From NCBI RefSeq assembly GCF_018069565.1, contig NZ_JAGPNL010000003.1:496001-560000 (forward strand): a DNA stretch of 64,000 bases, read 5' to 3'. Position 1 is the stretch's first letter. Every line of letters starts with the position of its first letter. The notes beneath the pieces were generated by a model, which was not told the origin of the DNA, made no database searches, and worked only from the letters and a program-made list of their open reading frames with translations. Of the stretch, positions 8,533-16,025 are shown piece by piece. This DNA is from Streptomyces tagetis. GTDB taxonomy: Bacteria > Actinomycetota > Actinomycetes > Streptomycetales > Streptomycetaceae. A program made the translations under genes and the position numbers.

Positions 8533-10482
8533 GTGGCGGTTCTGTGGTCCAAGAACTCCGACACCGAGGCGAACGGCTCCGACACCACCCTTCACGCCGG
8601 CGCGGCCCTCCAGCCGCTCGCGGCCCCGAACTTCTCCGCCATCGTCGACGACTTCGACAACGGCGTCGTGGACGAGGTCCTGTGGGCGGACTCGTACACC
8701 GACGGCTCGTACGAGGAGACCGGCGGCCGGGCCCGTGTCGTCTCCAGCACCGACTACAACGCGTTCGCGACGGCCCCCGTCTACACCCTCACGGGAAGCA
8801 CCCTGCATGTGCAGGTGTTCCCGGCCGCCGTCGACGGCGCCGTCGACGAGGCATGGACTCAGGTCCTGATCATGACCTCCACGGCCGGCGTCGACCTCAT
8901 CATGGAGGTCGACGCTGTCGCCAACGAGGTCAACATGGCGCTGCGCACCAGCTACTGGGACGCCGGCGCCGTCCGCATCCCGTACGACCCGGTGGCCCAC
9001 GGCTGGTTCCGCATCCGCGAGGACGCCGGGACGCTGTACTGGGAGACCGCCCCGGACGGTCTCACCTGGACGACCCGGCGCACGGCCGCGACACCGGCGT
9101 GGGCCGCGGATGCGGACCTCGCGCTGCAACTGATCACGCACCGGGACGCCGGGGGCCCAGGCTTCGCGGAGTTCGACAACCTGAACACCCTCCCGTCCAG
9201 CGGGCAGGAGGTGGTCCTGCGGAAGGCCGGGGAGGTTGGGGCTGCCCGGACGGCCGCAGCGGCGAAGGGGCTCCTCTTCGGCGCGGCGCGGGATGCCCAT
9301 GCGGCCCGGCCGCTGACGGCTTCCCGTACGGTCCCGCTTCGCGCGGCCCATGAGACGGTCCATGCCCGGGGCGTCGCCGCGGGCAAGGGCACGGGGGTCG
9401 GGGCCGCGCGCGAGCGATCCTCCGCTGCGGCTGTGCGCCGGTCGGTGGCGCTGCGGCTGGGCGTGGGGCGGGAGCGGGGCGCCGCGAGGCCGGTCGGGAG
9501 CGTGCGTACGGCGGGCCTCGGGCTGGCGGCCGAGGCGGCGTCCGCGCGGGCGGCCACCGGTTCGCGGGCGGCAGCCCTGCCTGCGGCACGGGCCTTCGAC
9601 GCTGCTGCGGGTATGGGCGCGGCCAAGGCGCTCCTGCTCGGTTCGGCCTGGGCAGTGGACGGCGCGGCGGGCGTGCTGCTGGGCGGGGAGACCCGGCTGC
9701 GGGCGGCGCGCGGGGCGGACGCGGCGGGGCCGGTCACCGGGGCCAAGGCGGCCCTGATCGGGGCAGCTCGTACCGTCGACCGGGCCGGGCCGATGCCGGT
9801 CGGCAAGCGGGTGCCGCTGGGTCGGGCTGCGGCGGCGGTCGTCGCCCGGCTACTGACCGGGGCGAAGAGGACGGTCCTGGCGGGCACGGGTGCCCGCGCG
9901 GGCGCCCGCCCGCTCACGAGGCAGCGGCTCGTCAGTCTCGGCTCGGCCCGGGAGACGACCGCCGCCCGCCCGGTGCCCACGCGGGTGGCGGGCGGGCTGG
10001 GGACCGCTCGGGCGCGGGATACGGCACAGCCGACCAGCGGGACGAAGAGGACGGACCTCGGTACGGCTCGGACGGTCGTGATCGGCCGCCCGCTGGCCAC
10101 CACCCGCACGACAAGGTTGGGCCCCGGGCGGGCCGCAGCAGCGGCGGCCGGGCTGACCGCCGACAAGACCCGGCGCCTCGCCCCGGCCCACGTTCTCGAG
10201 CGGGCGGCTGCCCCTGCGGTGTACGGCCGGGTCCGGCTCGGCACCGCGCGAGCAGCCGACGGAGGCGGACTGCTCCGGCAGCCGTTCCAGGTCCGGCGGC
10301 TCCGTGCCACCCGCCAGGTAGACCGGGCGGGCCCTGTCGCCTGGCTGATGCAGCGGCCGGCGGACCAGCTCACGGCGAGCCTGTCCGGTCCGGTGCTGGC
10401 GTCGTCCGGCAGCGGCCCGTCCCTGTTCGCGTCCGTCACCGGTCCGTCGCTGGCGGCCACGACCACAGGAGGAGGTGGCTGA
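8533..10482 (+). CDS. Phage structural protein: lectin-like head plus 20-residue tandem repeats
   Basis: 649 aa from a GTG or internal ATG-type start with GAGGGGGTGG upstream. Residues about 35-225 resemble a concanavalin-A/LamG-like sandwich (IVDDFDNGVVDEVLWADSY, later HGWFRIREDAGTLYWETA). Residues about 226-610 are 18-19 tandem units of 20 residues with consensus [AT]AR-x4-A-[RG]-P-[LV]-[TV]-x2-[KR]-x3-LG. The end is Ser/Gly-rich (SLSGPVLASSGSGPSLFAS). It lies between head genes and the connector gene, so it may be a head fibre or an appendage. A solenoid of one turn per unit is plausible. No named family recognised. Confidence 0.75.
   Translation: MAVLWSKNSDTEANGSDTTLHAGAALQPLAAPNFSAIVDDFDNGVVDEVLWADSYTDGSYEETGGRARVVSSTDYNAFATAPVYTLTGSTLHVQVFPAAVDGAVDEAWTQVLIMTSTAGVDLIMEVDAVANEVNMALRTSYWDAGAVRIPYDPVAHGWFRIREDAGTLYWETAPDGLTWTTRRTAATPAWAADADLALQLITHRDAGGPGFAEFDNLNTLPSSGQEVVLRKAGEVGAARTAAAAKGLLFGAARDAHAARPLTASRTVPLRAAHETVHARGVAAGKGTGVGAARERSSAAAVRRSVALRLGVGRERGAARPVGSVRTAGLGLAAEAASARAATGSRAAALPAARAFDAAAGMGAAKALLLGSAWAVDGAAGVLLGGETRLRAARGADAAGPVTGAKAALIGAARTVDRAGPMPVGKRVPLGRAAAAVVARLLTGAKRTVLAGTGARAGARPLTRQRLVSLGSARETTAARPVPTRVAGGLGTARARDTAQPTSGTKRTDLGTARTVVIGRPLATTRTTRLGPGRAAAAAAGLTADKTRRLAPAHVLERAAAPAVYGRVRLGTARAADGGGLLRQPFQVRRLRATRQVDRAGPVAWLMQRPADQLTASLSGPVLASSGSGPSLFASVTGPSLAATTTGGGG
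9208..10362 (+). repeat. Tandem 60-bp coding repeat (20-aa units)
   Basis: About 18-19 diverged copies of a 60-bp unit, nearly all exactly 20 codons long; a few are 19, 21 or 22. Invariant features are an Ala-Arg near the start of each unit, a small residue plus Pro-Leu/Val in the middle, a basic residue after it and Leu-Gly at the end. Units differ widely elsewhere, so the array is old or under selection rather than a recent slippage product. Confidence 0.8.
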
Positions 10483-11150
10483 TGCCGGACGTGGGAGACG
10501 TGGTCACCGCCCGCCTGGTGGTGGCCCCGTACAGCCAGACGACGGAAGCTGCGCTGGTGGTGACGGCGCCGGACGGCACGAGGTCCACGCCGGTCACGTC
10601 GACTGTGGATGGTGGGCAGACGTGGACGGCGCCGGTCGTCTACACGGCGGCCGGTGTGTGGACCCTGCGGTGGGTGGTGACCGGCACCGGTGCCTCGGTG
10701 GAGAACCAGTCGGTGGCGGTCGCGCCGGAGCCCGCGACGATGGCGGATGTCCGGTCGTACGCGACGACCACCCAGCTCGCGAATGTCCTGCACGCCGCGC
10801 CGCCGTTGGACTCGGTGAAGCTGCTGGAGCGGGCGACCGCCTTGTTGGACTCGGACTTCCTGAAGGCGGCGGTGTACGACGTTGACGCCGACGGCATGCC
10901 GACCGACGCGGTCGTCGCAGCAGCCTTCGCCGACGCGGTTTGCGCGCAGGTGGAGTTCTGGGGCGAGGTCGGGGAAGAGACCGACATCTCCGGCCCGCTC
11001 CAGGGCGTCAGCATCGGTTCGGTCCAGCTCCAGTTCGGTGCGGGCACCAACAGGACCAGCCCGGATTACTACGCGCCGAAGTTGGTCCGCGCGCTCAAGG
11101 GCATCCCCGCGGAGAAGTTGCGCTGGGTCGCCTACTCGGGCGGTGGGTGA
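10482..11150 (+). CDS. Ig-like domain fused to a head-tail connector protein
   Basis: 222 aa, ATG overlapping the previous stop (TGATG). Residues 1-85 are an Ig-like/bacterial beta-sandwich (VTSTVDGGQTWTAPVVYTAAGVWTLRWVVTG), the rest a helical bundle (TTTQLANVLHAAPPLDSVKLLERATALLDSDFL ... AFADAVCAQVEFWGE) of the type found in connector (gp6/gp15-like) proteins that dock under the portal. It begins the neck block that continues for three more genes. The Ig part may decorate the neck. Confidence 0.7.
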   Translation: MPDVGDVVTARLVVAPYSQTTEAALVVTAPDGTRSTPVTSTVDGGQTWTAPVVYTAAGVWTLRWVVTGTGASVENQSVAVAPEPATMADVRSYATTTQLANVLHAAPPLDSVKLLERATALLDSDFLKAAVYDVDADGMPTDAVVAAAFADAVCAQVEFWGEVGEETDISGPLQGVSIGSVQLQFGAGTNRTSPDYYAPKLVRALKGIPAEKLRWVAYSGGG

Positions 11151-11470
11151 TGGTCCGCCGTATTCCCCGCCGGTACTTCATCCACAAGATCACGGTGGAG
11201 CCGTACCGGGGCGAGTCCAGCGTGGGCCAGACCTTCGGGCCGCCGGTCGAGGTGCGGTGCTTCCTGGACGAGCAGACCCGCGTGGTCCGGTCGCCAGGCG
11301 GCGAGCAGGTCACCTCCACCTCGACGGTCTTCGCGGACCTGGACGCGATCGCCCCGCCTCAGTCGCTGGCCACGCTGCCCGACGGCAGGAAGACCAAGGT
11401 CATCCAGTCCAAGCGGCGCGACGGCGCGGGCCTCGGTACCCCCAACCACCTGGAGATCCACCTCGAATAG
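11150..11470 (+). CDS. Head-tail joining / stopper protein
   Basis: 106 aa, ATG overlapping the upstream stop (TGATG). Short beta-rich protein (RRYFIHKITVEPYRGESSVGQTFGPPVEVRCFLDEQTRVV) ending with PNHLEIHLE, the usual pattern of stopper (SPP1 gp16-like) joining proteins that plug the filled head. Assignment is by size, strand-rich pattern and position after the connector. Confidence 0.7.
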   Translation: MVRRIPRRYFIHKITVEPYRGESSVGQTFGPPVEVRCFLDEQTRVVRSPGGEQVTSTSTVFADLDAIAPPQSLATLPDGRKTKVIQSKRRDGAGLGTPNHLEIHLE

Positions 11471-11480
11471 GAGGCCCGTC

Positions 11481-11831
11481 GTGCCGCAGAGCTTTCGACT
11501 CGACTTCGACGGGGCTGCGGCTGAGCAGGCGCTGCGCGCGGCTGCCGCCCGCGGGCTCCTTCTCGGGGCCGAGCATGTCCTCGGGGTCAGCGATGACCGT
11601 GTGCCGCTGGACGAGGCCGCGCTCCAGCGGTCTGGCACGGCCAGCGTGGACGAGGCCGACCTGACCGCGATGGCCAGCTACGACACCCCGTACGCCGTCC
11701 CGCAGCACGAGCGCCTGGACTACCGGCACGCGCCCGGCCGCGAGGCGAAGTTCCTGGAGAACAGCGTCAACTCGGAGCGGCAGCAGGTGCGCGCGCTGAT
11801 CGCGGCCGAGCTACGGCGGGCCCTGCGGTGA
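11481..11831 (+). CDS. Neck / tail completion protein, HK97 gp10-like
   Basis: 116 aa from a GTG with AGGAGG upstream. The core has a helical opening (AAEQALRAAAARGLLLGAEHVLGVSDDRVPLDEAALQRSG), then TASVDEADLTAMASYDTPYAVPQHERLDYRHAPGREAKFLEN, which is the typical YDTPYAxxQHE...GR-KFLE pattern of minor capsid/HK97 gp10-type neck proteins in actinophages. Its end overlaps the next GTG (GTGA). Confidence 0.82.
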   Translation: MPQSFRLDFDGAAAEQALRAAAARGLLLGAEHVLGVSDDRVPLDEAALQRSGTASVDEADLTAMASYDTPYAVPQHERLDYRHAPGREAKFLENSVNSERQQVRALIAAELRRALR

Positions 11832-12265
11832 CCGGCACCCACGACGCCGACCTGCTCCAGGGCGTCGCCGAACTGCTCGCTGCCGAGGGCGTCGGCGTGT
11901 ACTCGCCGGACGCCCCGCTGTCTCCCAGCGCCACGGGCATCGTGCTTGGCCGGGTACCCGACGGCCCCGACCGGGTGCTCGGCCTGACCCCGTACCCGGT
12001 CGCGGACGACGACTCGACGGACTCGGTGACCGGAATCCAGGCGCGAATGCGCGCGGGCACGAACCCGCTCGACCTGGTCCGGCTGGCGGACAACGTCTTC
12101 ACCGTCCTCGACCACCGCGAGAACTACCAGGTTCGCGGGGTGCAGGTGGAGATCTCCTGGCGGAACTCCCAGGCGTGGATCGGCCAGGACGCTCACGGCC
12201 GCATGGAGCAGGTCGCCAATTTCTACTTCCGGACGGTCAGGTCCGGGCCCTATCGACGCGATTGA
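11828..12265 (+). CDS. Tail terminator / minor capsid protein
   Basis: 145 aa, GTG start overlapping the preceding stop. The pattern DLLQGVAELLAAEGVGVYSPD ... NPLDLVRLADNVFTVLDHRENYQVRGVQVEISWRNSQAWIGQDAHGR matches the small protein that caps the tail tube and joins it to the head in siphophages (PF12691-like). It lies directly before the tail tube gene, as expected. Confidence 0.78.
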   Translation: MTGTHDADLLQGVAELLAAEGVGVYSPDAPLSPSATGIVLGRVPDGPDRVLGLTPYPVADDDSTDSVTGIQARMRAGTNPLDLVRLADNVFTVLDHRENYQVRGVQVEISWRNSQAWIGQDAHGRMEQVANFYFRTVRSGPYRRD

Positions 12266-12275
12266 GGAGGACCTG

Positions 12276-12779
12276 ATGTCCACCCCCACCCCCACCGAGG
12301 AGACCGAGCTCGCCCGCGAATGGCGACTCGAAGTAAACATGGGCACGGACGAGGCGCCGGACTGGCAGCTCTGCCCCGGCGTCCGCGCCTTCAAGCCCTC
12401 CAGCGAGCCCAACCTGGAGGACTCCGGAGACTACGACAGCGGCGGCTGGGGCGGTAACGAGAAGACGGCCCAGTCCTGGGAGGTCGCCGTCACGATCCGC
12501 CGGAAGGCGAACAAGGCCGCCAAGAAGTACCACCCCGTCCACGAGGCGATCCGCCTGGCCCACTTCGCGTACGGCGCCGCGAACAAGGTCCACCTCCGGT
12601 ACATGTCCCGAACCGGGATGCCGGAGGCGTACGAGGGCAAGGCCGTCCCCAACTGGCAGCCCGCCGGCGGCGAGCGCACGGCCCTGGGCGAGGTCGAGAT
12701 CACGTTCACCGGCGACGGCCCGCTCACCCCGATCGACAACCCGCTCGCCGAGGACGAAGACGAAGAGGGCGGCGCCTGA
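12276..12779 (+). CDS. Major tail tube protein
   Basis: 167 aa, ATG with TGAGGAGG upstream. Begins with an acidic segment, then WRLEVNMGTDEAPDWQLCPGVRAFKPSSEPNLEDSGDYDSGGWGG, a hallmark of actinophage tube proteins, and later YGAANKVHLRYMSRTGMPEAYEGKAVPNWQPAGGERTALGEVEITFTGDGP. Monomers stack as hexamers to build the tail tube. The ATG of the chaperone gene overlaps its stop (TGATG), as usual in this order. Confidence 0.88.
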   Translation: MSTPTPTEETELAREWRLEVNMGTDEAPDWQLCPGVRAFKPSSEPNLEDSGDYDSGGWGGNEKTAQSWEVAVTIRRKANKAAKKYHPVHEAIRLAHFAYGAANKVHLRYMSRTGMPEAYEGKAVPNWQPAGGERTALGEVEITFTGDGPLTPIDNPLAEDEDEEGGA

Positions 12780-13285
12780 TGAGCGCCGACGACTTCGAGG
12801 CCCTCGACGCCTTCCTCGACGACTACCTGAAGCTGCCGGTCAAGGGGAAGGACGGCACGGTCCGGGTGTACCGGATCGAGGACCCATCGGCCGAGGACGG
12901 CCTCCGGATCGAGCGGCTGACGTCCCTGGCAGCCCGCCTCGCCGCCGGCGGAAAGCGGCCCGAGACCCCGCTCCTCGACGACCAGGAGGAGCACGACCTG
13001 TACCGCACGTGCCTGGGCGCGGCATACGAGCCGCTCCTGCGCGAGCTGTCCTGGTCGGCCTTCAAGCACGTCGCGCTCACCGTCATGTTCTGGGTCGTCT
13101 CCGACAAGGAGACCGCCAGCCAGTTCTGGCGGACGGGCCAGCAGCCGGGAAAAGCCCCGAATCGGGCGGCCCGGCGAGCGCAGGAGAAGCACGCTGGCTC
13201 GGCGTCGGCCGAGGCGAGTACGACGAAGCAACCGGCCTCTACGAGTGGTACGAGGGCGGGCTCCCGGCGTCGTCGCAGGCGCTGA
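12779..13285 (+). CDS. Tail assembly chaperone, zero-frame product
   Basis: 168 aa. The short form of the two-part chaperone that coats the tape measure during tail assembly. Residues 1-125 form the shared acidic helical domain (DFEALDAFLDDYLKLPVKGKDGTVRVYRIEDPS ... DDQEEHDLYRTCLGAAYEPLL). After the slippery site it reads a low-complexity basic tail ending in six Arg. The tail carries no recognisable domain, so this product is probably just the gpG-like part. Confidence 0.82.
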   Translation: MSADDFEALDAFLDDYLKLPVKGKDGTVRVYRIEDPSAEDGLRIERLTSLAARLAAGGKRPETPLLDDQEEHDLYRTCLGAAYEPLLRELSWSAFKHVALTVMFWVVSDKETASQFWRTGQQPGKAPNRAARRAQEKHAGSASAEASTTKQPASTSGTRAGSRRRRRR

Positions 13286-13497
13286 CCGGCCTGACCTGGG
13301 AACGCCTCCTCGGCCAGTGGCCGCTCATCGAGGCCGATCTCCACCAGGTCTACGGGATCGACGTGGAGTCCGGCGTCCTCCGGCGCCGGACGTGGCGCTG
13401 GTTCCAGGCCCGCGTCGGTGGCCTGCTCTCCACCGAGTCCCGGTTGCACCGCCACTTCCAGCCACCTCCGAAGACCCCCGTACTCCCCAGGAGGTGA
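12779..13497 (+). CDS. Tail assembly chaperone, -1 frameshift fusion
   Basis: Predicted 239 aa. The first 125 residues are shared. A -1 slip on G GGA AAA (13147-13153) then continues into a frame that gives GKSPESGG, then GEARWLGVGRGEYDEATGLYEWYEGG and LTWERLLGQWPLIEADLHQVYGIDVESGVLRRRTWRWFQARV, ending at 13497. That second part is the T domain of gpG-T chaperones, which contacts the tape measure. Without the slip it has no sensible start. The gene order tube, chaperone, tape measure is canonical. Confidence 0.82.
13147..13153 (+). promoter_or_regulatory. -1 programmed frameshift slippery heptamer
   Basis: GGGAAAA with zero-frame codons GGA (residue 124) and AAA (125) fits X XXY YYZ exactly. 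Slipping back one base re-pairs GGG and AAA and opens the frame that encodes the chaperone T domain. Confidence 0.85.
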
Positions 13498-13503
13498 GCC
13501 GTC

Positions 13504-16023
13504 ATGGCGCTGACCGTCGGCGAGCTGAACGCCGTTTTGGCCGTCGACGATCGTGCGGTGGCCCCTGCCCTGCGCCGCGCGGAGCAGGCGATGCGGCAGG
13601 CCGGCCAGCGCATGGGGAGCGACGCCGGCCGGGCCGGGCAGCAGGCCGGGCAGCAGCTCGGCGAGGGCGTGGTCCAGGGGGCGGACGGGCAGTGGCGGGA
13701 CCTGAGCGGCGGCCTGGTCGACGCTGTGACCGCAGCAACTTCCGACGCCGAGGCGGAGGCCCGCCGTGGGGGCCAGCAGACCGGGGAGCAGCTCGGCGAT
13801 GGGCTGGTCCGCGGCGCGGACGGTCGACTCCGCGATGCCCGGGGCCGGTTCCACCGGGCGGGCCGGGACGCGGGTGATGCGGCTGGCGACGGTCTCGCTG
13901 AGGGGCTCAGCGAGGGCGCCGACGAGGGTGTTGACCAGGCTGGCGGGAAGCTGGAGAAGCTGAAGGGCATCGCGGGCGGGGCAGCGCTGGCGGCCGGTGC
14001 CGCCGCCGGCGCGCTGCTGATCGATGCCATCGGTCAGTCTCTGGAGCAGGGGAAAATCACAGCGCGCCTGGGCGCCCAGCTCGGCGCGACAGGCCCGGAG
14101 GCACAGCGGTACGGCAAGATCGCCGGGAAGATGTTCGCCGGCGCGATCACGGAGGACTTCCAGGGCGCTGCGGACGCGATTCGTGCGGTCGCTGCTGAGG
14201 GGCTGCTCCCGCCGGGTGCGACGAACGCTCAGATCAAGACCATCGCCACGCGCGCCTCCGACCTTGCGACGACGTTCGATATCGACTTGGCGATGGCCGC
14301 GCAGGCTGCCGGCAATGCGGTCAAGACGGGGCTCGCGAAGAACAGCACCGAGGCGTTCGACATGATCGCCAAGGGGATGGCTGGCCTCGGCCCTGCGGGC
14401 GAGGATCTGATCGAGACCGTCAACGAGTACGGCGTCCAGTTCGCGAAGAGCGGCCTGTCGGGGCGGACGGCTTTCGGTCTGATGCGGCAGTCGATCCAGG
14501 CCGGATGGAAGGACACCGACAAGGTCGCCGACGCCTTCAAGGAGCTGGAGCTCCGAGTGACCGGCGGCGGCAAGGCGCAGGTCGAGGCCCTCAAGTCGGT
14601 CGGTCTGTCCGCCGACGAGATGATCGAGGCCGTGTCCGCGGGTGGCAAGCGTGGCGAAGAAGCCATGGCCAAGATCGTCGACGCCATTGTGGAGTTGGGC
14701 CCGGAGTCGAACGACGCCAAGGTCGCCATTCAGGACCTGTTCGGCGGACCAGGCGAGGACCTGGGCGCCGCGTTCTTCAAGCTGAACCTGCACGAGGCCG
14801 CGAAGGAGATGGGCGACACGGCCGGTGCGGCCGACCAGCTCGGCGACTCTCTGCGAAACAACGCGGCGTCGAAGCTGGAGGCGTTCAAGCGGGGCCTCCA
14901 GCAGGGGCTGGTGGACGCGACCGGCGGCGCGATCATCAAGCTCGGGGAACTCAAGGGGTACTTGGGCGGCCTCTGGGATGAGGCCGGGAAGGGCGGCGAA
15001 AAAGGCGTCGACCGGGTGGTCAGCTTCTTCGAGATCCTCGGTAAGCGGCTCCTGGACAAGGCGCAGGACCTCGCGCCCAAGGCGATCGAAGCACTCTCTG
15101 GCCTGGGCCAGAAGGCCGCCGACTACATCATGGCCAACCCGATGCAGGTCCTGAAGATCGCCGCCATCGCGGGCGCGGTGATCATGGCCTTCTCCGCGCT
15201 GCCGGCTCTGATCGGCGCGGGCATCGGCGCCACCGTCGGCCTGATCATCGCGGGCTTCGTGACGCGGCTGATCGACGGCGCGCGGGAGAAACTGCCGGAG
15301 TGGGGCGAGGCGATCGGCGGCTGGTTCGGCGGCTTGTGGTCGACGTACATCTCGGGTCCGGTCGGCCGCACCTGGGATTCGTTCATGGGGACGGTGCGTG
15401 GCCTGCCGTCGCGCGCGGTGGGGGCGCTGGCGGCCCTGGGTGGGCTGCTCGCCGTGGCCGCGGCCACGCACTGGCAGCGCTTCCGGGACGCCGCCGGGCA
15501 GAAGGCCACGGCCTTCATCGGCTGGGTGCGGGGCCTGCCGGGACAGATCTCACGCGGCGTCGGCTCCCTGTCTTCGCTCCTCACCGGGAAGGGAAAGGCC
15601 GTCGTCCAGGGCCTGTGGTCCGGGATCAGCTCCATGGGCGGCTGGATCAAGTCGAAGATCATGGGCTGGGCCCGGTCCGTGATTCCCGCGCCCGTCGCGA
15701 AGGCCCTCGGCATCGGCAGCCCGTCGAAGGTGATGGCTCGGGCCGTTGGCCGCTGGATTCCCCGCGGCATCGTCGCCGGTATCGAGTCCACCGCCGGAGA
15801 GCTCGACCGGACGATGGCGGGCCTGGTGACCACCCCGACCGCGTCCGCGTCATATGCCAGCGCGGCCAGCTCGGCCGCGGGCGGCAGCGGCACCTACGGC
15901 GCGAGGCCACCCCAGACCGTCCGGCTCGTCGCTGGTGACGCTTTCGGAGACCTGGTGATCAGCACTATCCGTACGCACGTCGGCGGCAGCGGCGGCAGCG
16001 TCCAGTTCGTCCTTGGGAGGTGA
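13504..16023 (+). CDS. Tail tape measure protein
   Basis: 839 aa, the longest gene of the tail block after the minor tail gene. The N-terminus begins LTVGELNAVLAVDDRAVAPALRRAEQAM, a common tape-measure opening. Long Ala/Gly/Gln-rich helical segments follow, with an internally repeated GADGQWRDLSGG / GADGRLRDARGRF motif near residues 60-120. Hydrophobic stretches that would cross the host membrane lie near residues 157-180 and 540-590. Late IGSPSKVMARAVGRWIPRGIVAGIE is a common actinophage tape-measure motif. Its length sets tail length. Confidence 0.9.
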   Translation: MALTVGELNAVLAVDDRAVAPALRRAEQAMRQAGQRMGSDAGRAGQQAGQQLGEGVVQGADGQWRDLSGGLVDAVTAATSDAEAEARRGGQQTGEQLGDGLVRGADGRLRDARGRFHRAGRDAGDAAGDGLAEGLSEGADEGVDQAGGKLEKLKGIAGGAALAAGAAAGALLIDAIGQSLEQGKITARLGAQLGATGPEAQRYGKIAGKMFAGAITEDFQGAADAIRAVAAEGLLPPGATNAQIKTIATRASDLATTFDIDLAMAAQAAGNAVKTGLAKNSTEAFDMIAKGMAGLGPAGEDLIETVNEYGVQFAKSGLSGRTAFGLMRQSIQAGWKDTDKVADAFKELELRVTGGGKAQVEALKSVGLSADEMIEAVSAGGKRGEEAMAKIVDAIVELGPESNDAKVAIQDLFGGPGEDLGAAFFKLNLHEAAKEMGDTAGAADQLGDSLRNNAASKLEAFKRGLQQGLVDATGGAIIKLGELKGYLGGLWDEAGKGGEKGVDRVVSFFEILGKRLLDKAQDLAPKAIEALSGLGQKAADYIMANPMQVLKIAAIAGAVIMAFSALPALIGAGIGATVGLIIAGFVTRLIDGAREKLPEWGEAIGGWFGGLWSTYISGPVGRTWDSFMGTVRGLPSRAVGALAALGGLLAVAAATHWQRFRDAAGQKATAFIGWVRGLPGQISRGVGSLSSLLTGKGKAVVQGLWSGISSMGGWIKSKIMGWARSVIPAPVAKALGIGSPSKVMARAVGRWIPRGIVAGIESTAGELDRTMAGLVTTPTASASYASAASSAAGGSGTYGARPPQTVRLVAGDAFGDLVISTIRTHVGGSGGSVQFVLGR

Positions 16024-16025
16024 TC

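Noticed and set aside
12823..15471. Long open frame on the minus strand (882 codons) opposite the chaperone and tape measure genes
   Set aside because: High-GC codon bias leaves the opposite frame open; the sequence is low-complexity Arg/Leu/Val and the + strand genes are certain.
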